Of a DNA stretch of 28,072 nucleotides, positions 8,581-15,661 are shown piece after piece (within the stretch, counting starts at the first letter, position 1; the number at the start of each line of letters is the position of its first letter). Position numbers and translations under genes: made by a program. The DNA lies in contig CAYXJZ010000041.1 of the NCBI GenBank assembly GCA_964465355.1, forward strand, positions 1 to 28,072. Reading direction: 5' to 3'. The notes beneath the pieces were generated by a model. That model did no database searches. It was not told where the DNA came from and saw nothing but the letters and a program-made list of their open reading frames with translations. Source of the DNA: JAABTL01 sp964465355 (GTDB taxonomy: Bacteria; Deinococcota; Deinococci; Deinococcales; Trueperaceae).

Positions 8581-9531
8581 ATGAACGAACCGACCTCCTC
8601 GCCCGACACCCGCCGCCTGGCGCCTGCCTCCGCGGATGGCGGCGTGCCCGTGGCCGGAGCAGGGGTTCCCACCGGGCCGGCACCGACCGAGCGCCGCAAC
8701 CGCCCTCTGCGCCGCTTCATGGCCAACCGCATGGCGGTGACGGGTGCGATCGTGGTGGCCCTGCTGGTGATCGTCGCCCTCCTCGCACCGGTGCTGGCCC
8801 CCTACCACCCCATCCAGGACATCTTCAGCGGCACCCGGGGCAACCCCCCCAGCGCCGAGCACTGGATGGGCCACGACCACCTGGGCCGCGACCTGTTCAG
8901 CCGAGTCCTCTACGGCACCCGCATCGCCTTGCTCGTTGGCATCCTCTCCTCGCTGATCGCGGTGGTCATCGGCGTGATCATCGGCGCAGCAGCCGGCTAC
9001 TTCGGCGGCCGCGTCGACGCCTTCCTCTCCCTGCTCATCGACACCCTCATGGCCTTCCCGCTCATCGCCCTGCTCATCCTGCTGGCAGCGGTGATGGGAC
9101 CCAGCCTGAGCACCACCATCGTCGTCATCGGCTTCACCGTCTGGTCGCGGTACGCGCGCGTGGTGCGGGCCGAGGTCATGAGCCTGCGCGAGCGCGACTT
9201 CGTCTCCGCCGCCCGCGCCATGGGCGCCCGCAGCGGCCGGATCCTGCTGCACCACGTGATCCCCAACGTGCTCAGCTCGGTCATCGTGCTGGCCTCGCTG
9301 CAGATCGGCGGCATCATCATCCTCGAGTCGGCGCTGTCCTTCCTCGGCCTCGGGGTCCGCCCCCCCACGCCCACCTGGGGCGGCATCCTGGCCGACGGCC
9401 GCGCCTTCATCCTGCGCTACCCGCACATCGCCATCTTCCCTGGGGTCATGATCGTGATCACCGTGCTGTCCTTCAACTTCTTGGGCGACGGCCTGCGCGA
9501 CGCCCTCGATCCGCATCAACGCAGCTCATGA
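8581..9531 (+). CDS. ABC transporter permease, DppC/OppC type
   Basis: This is the second pore subunit of the family-5 importer, 316 residues. A hydrophilic Pro/Ala-rich N-terminal tail of about 45 residues precedes the OppC-type N-terminal helix (RRFMANRMAVTGAIVVALLV). Then come APYHPIQDIF, the conserved HWMGHDHLGRDLFSRVLYG segment, five more membrane segments and the EAA docking loop SAARAMGARSGRILLHH. The C-terminal stretch LSFLGLGVRPPTPTWGGIL is strongly conserved in this family. The start codon ATG 8581 follows a strong GGAGG site. In a complete system one or two ATPases (DppD/DppF) would follow, but here the next gene is an M81 peptidase, so the ATPase must come from elsewhere. Confidence 0.96.
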   Translation: MNEPTSSPDTRRLAPASADGGVPVAGAGVPTGPAPTERRNRPLRRFMANRMAVTGAIVVALLVIVALLAPVLAPYHPIQDIFSGTRGNPPSAEHWMGHDHLGRDLFSRVLYGTRIALLVGILSSLIAVVIGVIIGAAAGYFGGRVDAFLSLLIDTLMAFPLIALLILLAAVMGPSLSTTIVVIGFTVWSRYARVVRAEVMSLRERDFVSAARAMGARSGRILLHHVIPNVLSSVIVLASLQIGGIIILESALSFLGLGVRPPTPTWGGILADGRAFILRYPHIAIFPGVMIVITVLSFNFLGDGLRDALDPHQRSS

Positions 9532-9558
9532 CCGCGCCTGCCACGTCGGGGGCGCGGT
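9531..9558 (+). other. Intercistronic hairpin after the second permease gene
   Basis: ACCGCGCC (9531-9538) and GGCGCGGT (9551-9558) form an eight-base-pair stem with a 12-base loop. It begins at the last base of the permease stop codon and ends seven bases before the ribosome site of the M81 gene. There is no T-run after it, so it is more likely an mRNA-stability or processing element than a full terminator. Confidence 0.5.
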
Positions 9559-9579
9559 ACCCATAAGAGGAGCCCTTCC

Positions 9580-11055
9580 GTGAGAGTCTTCGCCGCCACC
9601 ATCTCCACCGAGACCAACACCCTCTCCCCCATGCCCACCGGTCTTGCCGACTTCGAGGTGGTACGCGCGCACGAGGTCGATGGCGGCTTCCGCGACAACA
9701 GCCCCATGGAGGTGATCCGCCGCCGCACGCTGGAGCGCGGCTGGGACTTCGCCTTCGCCCTGCAGGCGTCAGCGCAGCCCGCCGGCACCACCGTGCGCAG
9801 CGCCTACGAGTCGCTGCGGGAAGAGGTTCTCGACTCCCTGCGCGCCCACATGCCGGTGGACATGGTGCTGCTGCCGCTGCACGGCGCCATGGTGGCCGAG
9901 GGCTACGACGACTGCGAAGGCGACCTGGCGACCAAGGTGCGCGAGATCGTCGGCCCCAGCGTGCCCATCGGGGTGGAGCTGGACCTGCACTGCCACCTGA
10001 CGCAGACGCTGCTCGACCAGGCCGACGTGGTGGTCATCTACAAGGAGTACCCCCACACCGACATGGCCGACCGGGCCGAGGAGCTGTTCAGCATGGTGGC
10101 TGACACCGCCGAGGGCAAGATCAAACCCACCATGGCGATGTTCGACTGCCGCATGATGGGCATGTACCTGAGCCCTTTCCAGCCCCTGCGCGGCTTCGTC
10201 GACGACATGATGGCGGCCGAGGCGGCAGCGCGCGACGAGGGCGGCACCCTGCTGTCGCTGTCACTGGCCCACGGCTTCCCCTGGGGAGACGTGCCCGACT
10301 TCGGCTGCCGCATGCTGGCGGTCACCGACGGCGATCCGGAAGGCGCAGCTCGCCTGGCCGAGGACTGGGGCAGGCGCTTCCACGGCCTGCGCCGCGAGGT
10401 GACGCTGGAGCCCCTGAGCATGGATGAGGCCCTCAACAGGGCCTTGGCCGCACCCCGTGGCCCCGTGGTGGTGGCCGACCAGGCCGACAACCCGGGCGGC
10501 GGCGCACCGAGCGACTCCACCTTCGTGCTGCGCGAACTGCTGCAGCGCGGCGCCACGAACGTGGCGCTCGGCATGATCTGGGACCCCATCGCCGTGCGCG
10601 TCGCCATGTCGGGCGGCGAAGGAGCCAAGCTGAAGCTGCGCTTGGGCGGCAAGATGGGCGTGGCCTCCGGCGATCCGCTGGACGTGGAGGCCGAGGTCAT
10701 CGGCATCCGGCCGGGGATGACCCAGGCCTGGCCGCAGACCGAGGGCGACCTGATCGTCGGCTGCGGTGACGCGGTGGCCCTGCGCATCGGCGGGGTGGAC
10801 GTGATCGTCAACGACAAGCGCGGCCAGGTCTTCGGCCCGCAGGTGTTCAGCAACTTCGGCCTCGACCCGCTGAGCTACCAGCTGCTGGTGGTCAAGTCCA
10901 CCCAGCACTTCTACGCGGGCTTCGCCCCCATCGCCAGCGAGGTGCTGTACATGGGCGCGCCTGGCGCGGTGGCGCCGATCATGACCGGCATCCCGCTGGA
11001 GCGCGCCGATCTGCATAAGTACCCGTGGGTGGAGTCGCCGTTCGAGGGAGCCTGA
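9580..11055 (+). CDS. M81 family metallopeptidase (MlrC/microcystinase C-like)
   Basis: M81 proteins are zinc-dependent hydrolases named after MlrC of the microcystin degradation pathway; most members have unknown substrates. The 491-residue protein has both family domains. In the N-terminal domain, STETNTLSPMPTG (Glu11, Asn13) opens the fold, LPLHGAMVAEGYDDCEGD carries His101, and LDLHCHLT (Asp135, His137, His139) with YPHTDMADRAEE supplies probable metal ligands. The C-terminal domain begins with the conserved VADQADNPGGGAPSDST region around residue 303. It has no signal peptide, so it acts in the cytoplasm. The GTG at 9580 is supported by AAGAGGAG seven bases upstream. M81 genes commonly sit beside Dpp-type importers, which suggests hydrolysis of the imported peptide-like substrate; microcystin itself is not implied. 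Confidence 0.93.
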   Translation: MRVFAATISTETNTLSPMPTGLADFEVVRAHEVDGGFRDNSPMEVIRRRTLERGWDFAFALQASAQPAGTTVRSAYESLREEVLDSLRAHMPVDMVLLPLHGAMVAEGYDDCEGDLATKVREIVGPSVPIGVELDLHCHLTQTLLDQADVVVIYKEYPHTDMADRAEELFSMVADTAEGKIKPTMAMFDCRMMGMYLSPFQPLRGFVDDMMAAEAAARDEGGTLLSLSLAHGFPWGDVPDFGCRMLAVTDGDPEGAARLAEDWGRRFHGLRREVTLEPLSMDEALNRALAAPRGPVVVADQADNPGGGAPSDSTFVLRELLQRGATNVALGMIWDPIAVRVAMSGGEGAKLKLRLGGKMGVASGDPLDVEAEVIGIRPGMTQAWPQTEGDLIVGCGDAVALRIGGVDVIVNDKRGQVFGPQVFSNFGLDPLSYQLLVVKSTQHFYAGFAPIASEVLYMGAPGAVAPIMTGIPLERADLHKYPWVESPFEGA

Positions 11056-11082
11056 GCTTCGAAGCGCAGCCGCGCGACGATC

Positions 11083-11472
11083 TCAGCCGTCCCAGGTGGG
11101 CAGGTCGGTCAGACCGAAGTCCTCACCGACGTAGGCCAAGGGCATACCGGCCAGCTTCGCGGTGGCATAGCTGAGACAGTCGCCGAAGTTGAGTCGGGCG
11201 ACGTGGCGGCCTCGGCCGTAGCGCAGGAAAGCGCGTACTGCCTCGGTCCAGTGGGCCGTCTCGAAGGGCAGGACGCGGATCTTCATCTCAACGACGAACA
11301 AGCGGAGGATGACCTCACCTTGGGGGACGCGCGCCGCCAGGACCATGCCGGCCTCCACGAGGACGGGGGCGCCGCAGGCCAACGCAGGGGCGTCGTACAA
11401 GCGCTGCGCAGACGCGCGCCACCCATCCTCACGCAGCAGGATCTGCACGATGACGCTGGAGTCGAGGATCAT
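11083..11472 (-). CDS. vapC: VapC-type PIN-domain ribonuclease toxin
   Basis: VapC toxins are Mg-dependent endoribonucleases that stop translation when their antitoxin is lost. The 129-residue protein is a textbook single PIN domain: MILDSSVIVQILLRE at the start gives acidic residue Asp4, VLVEAGMVL gives Glu40, LNFGDCLSYATAKLAG gives Asp98, and YVGEDFGLTDL gives Asp118, so the four-residue metal site is intact and the toxin should be active. Its ATG overlaps the antitoxin stop in an ATGA arrangement, giving translational coupling. It ends 28 bp from the convergent M81 gene. Numbers of target sites or RNAs cannot be inferred. Confidence 0.96.
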   Translation of the reverse strand: MILDSSVIVQILLREDGWRASAQRLYDAPALACGAPVLVEAGMVLAARVPQGEVILRLFVVEMKIRVLPFETAHWTEAVRAFLRYGRGRHVARLNFGDCLSYATAKLAGMPLAYVGEDFGLTDLPTWDG

Positions 11473-11738
11473 ACGCCGTCCGGTCCGTAGCCCAGGATCT
11501 CGTCTTCCTCTTCACGGCTCAGCCGCCTGCCGAGTTGGTCATCCGGCACCATGGGCCACACTTCATACTCCAGGAAGTCGAGCATGCGCTGAAAACCAGT
11601 GGCGGCCGCTGGTGTCTGGAGCCGGACCTTGCGCTCGACCAGCGCCATCCGCACGGCCTCCGTCTTGCTCTCGCCGGTGAGGGCGGTGACCTCGTCGACC
11701 AGGCGGTCGACTTCGGGGTTCTTCAGGTTGAGGGGCAT
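11469..11738 (-). CDS. vapB: VapB-type antitoxin (Rv0623-like / PSK-type transcription factor)
   Basis: This 89-residue antitoxin neutralises the adjacent VapC and should repress its own operon. The N-terminus, PLNLKNPEVDRLVDEVTA followed by TGESKTEAVRMALVER, is the ribbon-helix-helix DNA-binding element of the Rv0623-like family. The C-terminal half, with FLEYEVWPMVPD and RRLSREEEDEILGYGPDG, is the part that wraps the toxin; the EILGY box is characteristic. The ATG at 11738 has a strong GGGAGG site. A longer open frame runs upstream to 12080 but crosses the promoter and operator and lacks family similarity, so it was not used. Confidence 0.95.
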   Translation of the reverse strand: MPLNLKNPEVDRLVDEVTALTGESKTEAVRMALVERKVRLQTPAAATGFQRMLDFLEYEVWPMVPDDQLGRRLSREEEDEILGYGPDGV

Positions 11739-11753
11739 GATCCACCTCCCAAT

Positions 11754-11788
11754 GTAGAACTCTACCATAATGGTAGAATCATGGACAA
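11754..11788 (-). promoter_or_regulatory. vapBC promoter with overlapping palindromic operator
   Basis: TCTACCAT-A-ATGGTAGA at 11761-11777 is a perfect 17-base inverted repeat. It overlaps a second one, GTAGA-AC-TCTAC at 11754-11765, so three GTAGA/TCTAC half-sites are arrayed in 24 bp. On the minus strand, TTGTCC (11788-11783) and TAGAGT (11764-11759), 18 bp apart, form a plausible promoter covered by the array. This is the expected design for VapBC autorepression by a ribbon-helix-helix antitoxin. Confidence 0.7.
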
Positions 11789-11819
11789 TAGGCAGAAGAC
11801 CGGAGACGCTAGGCAGAAG
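11789..11819. repeat. Short direct repeat upstream of the sugar transport operon
   Basis: TAGGCAGAAG occurs at 11789-11798 and again at 11810-11819, exactly 21 bp apart, which is two helical turns. It lies in the gene-free stretch 11739-12010 between vapB and the sugar ATPase gene, where I otherwise see only the vapBC control region and no convincing promoter for the rightward operon. A tandem regulator site or chance are both possible. Confidence 0.35.
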
Positions 11820-12010
11820 CCTGGCCTTCTCGCACGACGACGAGGGCAGGAACCTCCTCGGCCAGCCTGGGCGGGATTCATCGGGGTAAGCTTGGCGCAA
11901 GAAGCAACCAGCGGGTACCGGACCTTGGGGTAAGACGCCCATGCCGCGGTGACGTGGCGACCTGAGCGCATCCTTTCGCGGCCGGCGCCCAGGAAGGGCC
12001 TGCCGAGCCG

Positions 12011-13576
12011 ATGTCGACCTATGCCACGCCCGCCGTCGCCCAGCCGATCGCGACCGTTCCAGCCGTTGCCGGTGACGCACCGGCCTTGGAGATGCGTGGC
12101 ATCGTCAAGCGTTTTGGGGCCTTCACCGCCTTGGCCGGCGTGGACTTCGAATGCCGCGTCGGCGAGGTCCACGCCCTGGTCGGCGAGAACGGCGCCGGCA
12201 AGTCCACGCTGATGAAGATCCTCGGCGGCGCCCATCCGCCCGACGAAGGCGAGATCAGCCTGTTCGGCCAGCCGGCGAACATCCGCCACCCCATCGAGGC
12301 CCAGCGCTCCGGGATCAGCGTCATCCACCAGGAGTTCAACCTGCTGCCCCACCGCAGCGTGGCCCAGAACATCTTCCTCGGCAGGGAGCCCCACCGCTTC
12401 GGCATCCTCGACCACCGCGCGCTGCGGCGCTCGGTGGAGGCCGCGCTCGCGCGCCTGGGCGTGGACCACGGCATCGACCCCGACACCCTCGCAGGCGAGC
12501 TGTCGGTGGCCGAGCAGCAGATGGTGGAGATCGCCAAGGCCCTGTCCTTCGATGCGCGCCTGCTGGTCATGGACGAGCCGACGGCCGCCTTGGCCACCCA
12601 GGAGGTCGACGCCCTGCTGAGCCTTGTCCGCTCGCTCAAGGCGCAGGGCATCACCGTCATCTACATCTCCCATCGCTTCCCCGAGATCTACGCCATCGCC
12701 GACCGCGTGACCGTCCTCAAGGACGGCGCCTTGGTGGGCACCCGGCCCATCGGCGAGGTGGGCGTCCAAGAACTGGTCCGCATGATGGTGGGGCGCGACC
12801 TCTCGGACTACTACCCGGAGCGCGCCAAGGACGGGGAGCTCGGCGAGCCCGTGTTGGAGGTGCGCGGCGGCGGCAACGCCAAGCTGCGCGGCATCGACTT
12901 GCGGGTCCGCCGCGGCGAGGTGCTCGGCATCGCCGGCCTGCAGGGCGCCGGTCGCACCGAGCTGGCCCGCGCGCTGTTCGGGGTCGAGCCCTTCCAGCAC
13001 GGCGAGCTCATGCTCCATGGCCAGCCGGTACGGCTGCGTTCGCCGCGCCAGGCCATCCGTCGCGGCCTCGGCTTCGTCACCGAGGACCGCAAGGCCGAGG
13101 GGCTAGTGCTGCGGCAGCCCATCCACGACAACGTGGTGCTGGCCCACCGCGGCCGCAGGCCGCTGCTGGCAGGGCTGGGCCGTGACGGCAGGGGCGGCCA
13201 GCCCAAGGTAAGGCAGCTGGCCCGCGAGGTGGACCTGCGCTCCAGCGGCCTGCTGCAGGAGGCCCAGTTCCTCTCCGGCGGCAACCAGCAGAAGGTGGTG
13301 CTGGCCAAGTGGCTGGCGGTGGCCGGCACCTTGATGGTCTTCGACGAGCCGACCAGGGGCATCGACGTCAACGGCAAGGCCAGCATCCACAAGCTGATCC
13401 GGGAGGCCGCCCAGCGGGGGATGGCCGTGATCATGATCTCCTCCGACCTGCTCGAGGTCATCGGCATGAGCGACCGCGTGTTGGTCATGCGCTCTGGCAC
13501 GGTGGCAGGTGAGCTGCCAGGCGGTGCGTCCGAGGCGGAGATCATGGCGCTGGCCACCCATGGGGGCGAGGCGTGA
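12011..13576 (+). CDS. Sugar ABC transporter ATP-binding protein, RbsA/MglA type (double NBD)
   Basis: This 521-residue protein has two fused nucleotide-binding domains that power a ribose-class (CUT2) sugar importer. Domain 1 has Walker A GENGAGKST at residues 58-66, the CUT2-specific signature LSVAEQQMVEIAKAL, Walker B LLVMDEPTAAL and switch region ITVIYISHR. Domain 2 has the usual degenerate P-loop GLQGAGRTELARALFG, the intact signature LSGGNQQKVVLAKWL, Walker B FDEPTRGID, and MISSDLLEVIGMSDRVLVM near the end. A 28-residue Ala/Pro/Val-rich extension precedes the first strand and may be partly untranslated, as the ATG at 12011 has only a distant AAGG-like ribosome site. Its stop overlaps the GTG of the next permease by four bases. 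Confidence 0.96.
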   Translation: MSTYATPAVAQPIATVPAVAGDAPALEMRGIVKRFGAFTALAGVDFECRVGEVHALVGENGAGKSTLMKILGGAHPPDEGEISLFGQPANIRHPIEAQRSGISVIHQEFNLLPHRSVAQNIFLGREPHRFGILDHRALRRSVEAALARLGVDHGIDPDTLAGELSVAEQQMVEIAKALSFDARLLVMDEPTAALATQEVDALLSLVRSLKAQGITVIYISHRFPEIYAIADRVTVLKDGALVGTRPIGEVGVQELVRMMVGRDLSDYYPERAKDGELGEPVLEVRGGGNAKLRGIDLRVRRGEVLGIAGLQGAGRTELARALFGVEPFQHGELMLHGQPVRLRSPRQAIRRGLGFVTEDRKAEGLVLRQPIHDNVVLAHRGRRPLLAGLGRDGRGGQPKVRQLAREVDLRSSGLLQEAQFLSGGNQQKVVLAKWLAVAGTLMVFDEPTRGIDVNGKASIHKLIREAAQRGMAVIMISSDLLEVIGMSDRVLVMRSGTVAGELPGGASEAEIMALATHGGEA

Positions 13577-14556
13577 GCACGTCTTCGCTTCAGACCGGCA
13601 GACGTCGGCTGCGGCTGCGCGTCCCCATCATCTGGTGGCTGCTGGTCGGCATCTTCCTGATCAGCTGGCTGCTGGTCTCGCTCTTCGGCCGCGGCGACTT
13701 CGTGGCCCCGAGCACCGTGGCCAACATCGTGGAGCGGGCCACCGCCCTCGGCATCGTGGCCATCGGTCAGACCTTCGCCATCCTGGTGGCTTCCATCGAC
13801 CTCTCGGTGGCCTACCTCATCAGCGTCACCGCAGTCATGGCCTCCTTCATCATGCAGGGCGACCCGGCCAGGGTGCCGCTGGCGGTGCTGACGGTGTTCG
13901 GCATCGGTGCGGCGGTGGGCCTCGTCAACGGCCTGCTGGTCACCAAGGCGCGCATCAACCCCCTCATCGCCACCCTCGGCATGGGCCTGATCCTGCGCGG
14001 CCTGCTCAACGCCAGCTTCCAGAACTTCGCCGGCTCGGTGCCGCCCTCCTTCCAGTACCTCGCCTACGGGCGCATCGGACCGATCCCAGTGCCGGTCCTG
14101 CTCTTCGGCGGGCTGGCCGTCGTCGCCGCCCTCGTCCTCGCCCGCACCCGCTTCGGCGCCCACGTCTACGCGGTGGGCGGCGACCGCAGCACCGCCCGCC
14201 TCTCCGGCATCCGCGTCGATCGGGTGGTCATCGGCGCGCACGTGGCCTGCAGCCTCATGGCGGTGGTCGCCGGCCTCTACCTGGCCAGCCGGCTGCGCTC
14301 CGGTGCGCCCTGGGTGGGCAGCGACGGCGTGTACGACCTGGAGTCCATCGCCGCCGTGGTGGTGGGCGGCACGGTGCTGGCCGGCGGCCGCGGCGGCGTG
14401 CTCGGCACGGTGGCTGGGGTGCTGATCTTCGCCACGCTCGACACCATGTTCAACCAGCTTGGCGTCGGCTCCTACCTCAAGCAGGTGCTGCGCGGCCTGA
14501 TCATCATCACGGCTGTGGCCATCTACGCCACCCGCTCGCGCGAGGTGGTGGGATGA
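13573..14556 (+). CDS. Sugar ABC transporter permease 1, RbsC type
   Basis: This 327-residue membrane protein is a CUT2-class (BPD_transp_2) permease. After a basic cytoplasmic start there are about nine to ten hydrophobic segments. The conserved stretch GIVAIGQTFAILVASIDLSV matches the RbsC element GxTxVIxxxGIDLSVG, with Ser-Ile-Asp in place of Gly-Ile-Asp. INPLIATLGMGLILRG, TRFGAHVYAVGGDRSTARLSGI (the coupling-helix region) and DLESIAAVVVGGTVLAGGRG all follow in family order. Start GTG 13573 overlaps the ATPase stop (GTGA), and its own stop overlaps the next permease start (ATGA), so the three genes are strictly coupled. With a second, non-identical permease next to it, the pore is probably a heterodimer. 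Confidence 0.95.
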   Translation: MSTSSLQTGRRRLRLRVPIIWWLLVGIFLISWLLVSLFGRGDFVAPSTVANIVERATALGIVAIGQTFAILVASIDLSVAYLISVTAVMASFIMQGDPARVPLAVLTVFGIGAAVGLVNGLLVTKARINPLIATLGMGLILRGLLNASFQNFAGSVPPSFQYLAYGRIGPIPVPVLLFGGLAVVAALVLARTRFGAHVYAVGGDRSTARLSGIRVDRVVIGAHVACSLMAVVAGLYLASRLRSGAPWVGSDGVYDLESIAAVVVGGTVLAGGRGGVLGTVAGVLIFATLDTMFNQLGVGSYLKQVLRGLIIITAVAIYATRSREVVG

Positions 14557-15578
14557 GGGCGGGCGCAGCCAGCCAGCGGGCCGCCAGCAGCGAGCCTCCT
14601 GTCTGGCGGACCTACCTGGCCGCCGTGGTCAAGGTGCTGCCCGTCTTCCTGGTGCTGGTGGGGCTGATCGTGTGGATCGCCATCATCAACCCGCGCTTCA
14701 TCGAGCCCACCCAGTTCCTGAACTTCCTGCGCCGCTCTGCACCGCTGATCATCCTGGCGGGCGGCCAGCTCTTCGTGGTGGTGGCTGGCGGCTTCGACCT
14801 CTCGCAGGGCTCGCTGGTCACGCTGACGGTGCTGCTCGGCGCCCTGCTCGCCTTCGGCGACCCGAGCAACACGGCATGGGTGATCGCCGCGCTGTACGGC
14901 ATCGGCCTGCTGGTCGGCGTCTTCAACGGCGCGGTGACCAGCTTCCTGCGGGTGCCATCCTTCATCACCACGCTCGGCATGCTGCTCAGCCTCAAGGGGC
15001 TTGCGCTGCTGCTCACCGGCGGCGCGCCGCGTGGCGCCCTGCCGGACAACTTCCGCGCCTTCGGACGCGCCTTCGTCGACGGCGTGCCCTTCATCGGCCG
15101 CCTGCCATGGGCGGTCATCGTGCTGCTGCTGGCCTCTGCCCTGCTGATCTGGCTCTTCCACTTCACGCAGCTGGGCCGCCAGGCGCTTGCGGTGGGCGAC
15201 AACCAACGCGCCGCCAGGCTCTCCGGCGTCCACGTGCCGCTGGTGCGCATCGCCGTGTTCACCGTCTCCTCGCTGTCGGCGGTGACCGCCGGCATCCTGT
15301 TGGGCGGCTTCTCCGGGGTCTCGCTCAACGTGGGCGACGGCCTGGAGCTGGAGGCCATCTCGGCGGTGGTGCTTGGCGGCGCTGCGCTGCTGGGTGGCAG
15401 GGGCAACATGCCGGCCGCCTTGGCCGGCGCGCTGACGCTGCAGGCCCTGTTCACCCTGCTCAACTTCCTGGGACTCCCCGCCCCCCTCCGGGTGGCGGTG
15501 CAAGGAGCCATCATCATCGGCGCGGTCGGCTTCGCCGCCTGGCGTGCCACGCGCACCGGTCAAGAGAGGGGGGCCTGA
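14553..15578 (+). CDS. Sugar ABC transporter permease 2, RbsC type
   Basis: This is the second CUT2-class permease, 341 residues. A short Ala/Ser/Arg-rich cytoplasmic tail is followed by about ten membrane segments. Key stretches are APLIILAGGQLFVVVAGGFDLSQG (the GxDLSxG element), VPSFITTLGMLLSLKGLALL, TQLGRQALAVGDNQRAARLSGV (coupling region) and LELEAISAVVLGGAALLGGRG. It is clearly homologous to permease 1 but distinct throughout, so the pair are old paralogues rather than a recent duplication. The ATG at 14553 overlaps the previous stop. An open frame runs much further upstream in this phase but is a shadow of permease 1. An 83-bp gap with a palindrome separates it from the binding-protein gene. 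Confidence 0.95.
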   Translation: MRAGAASQRAASSEPPVWRTYLAAVVKVLPVFLVLVGLIVWIAIINPRFIEPTQFLNFLRRSAPLIILAGGQLFVVVAGGFDLSQGSLVTLTVLLGALLAFGDPSNTAWVIAALYGIGLLVGVFNGAVTSFLRVPSFITTLGMLLSLKGLALLLTGGAPRGALPDNFRAFGRAFVDGVPFIGRLPWAVIVLLLASALLIWLFHFTQLGRQALAVGDNQRAARLSGVHVPLVRIAVFTVSSLSAVTAGILLGGFSGVSLNVGDGLELEAISAVVLGGAALLGGRGNMPAALAGALTLQALFTLLNFLGLPAPLRVAVQGAIIIGAVGFAAWRATRTGQERGA

Positions 15579-15609
15579 GACTCCGGATCCGATCCCCATC
15601 CACGTCCCT

Positions 15610-15628
15610 GCCTGGCACGGTGCCAGGC
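15610..15628. other. Perfect 19-bp palindrome ahead of the sugar-binding-protein gene
   Basis: GCCTGGCAC and GTGCCAGGC are exact complements around a single central G. The element sits between permease 2 and the binding-protein gene, 34 bp before the GTG start. It could form an RNA hairpin that insulates the binding-protein message from upstream decay, or be a dimeric repressor site with an internal promoter. No T-run follows, so termination is unlikely. Confidence 0.55.
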
Positions 15629-15661
15629 GTTCGTGAACCCCAACGCCAAGGAGGTCCACCC

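Noticed and set aside
9580..11055. A microcystin-degrading MlrC
   Set aside because: Family membership is clear but mlrA, mlrB and mlrD are absent, and most M81 proteins are not microcystinases.
11056..11065. GCTTCGAAGC palindrome immediately after the M81 stop
   Set aside because: A ten-base palindrome with no loop and no T-run; too short to call a terminator or operator with confidence.
11739..12080. N-terminal extension of the VapB frame upstream of 11738
   Set aside because: It would cover the vapBC promoter, operator and ribosome site, and its Arg/Pro-rich sequence has no family similarity.
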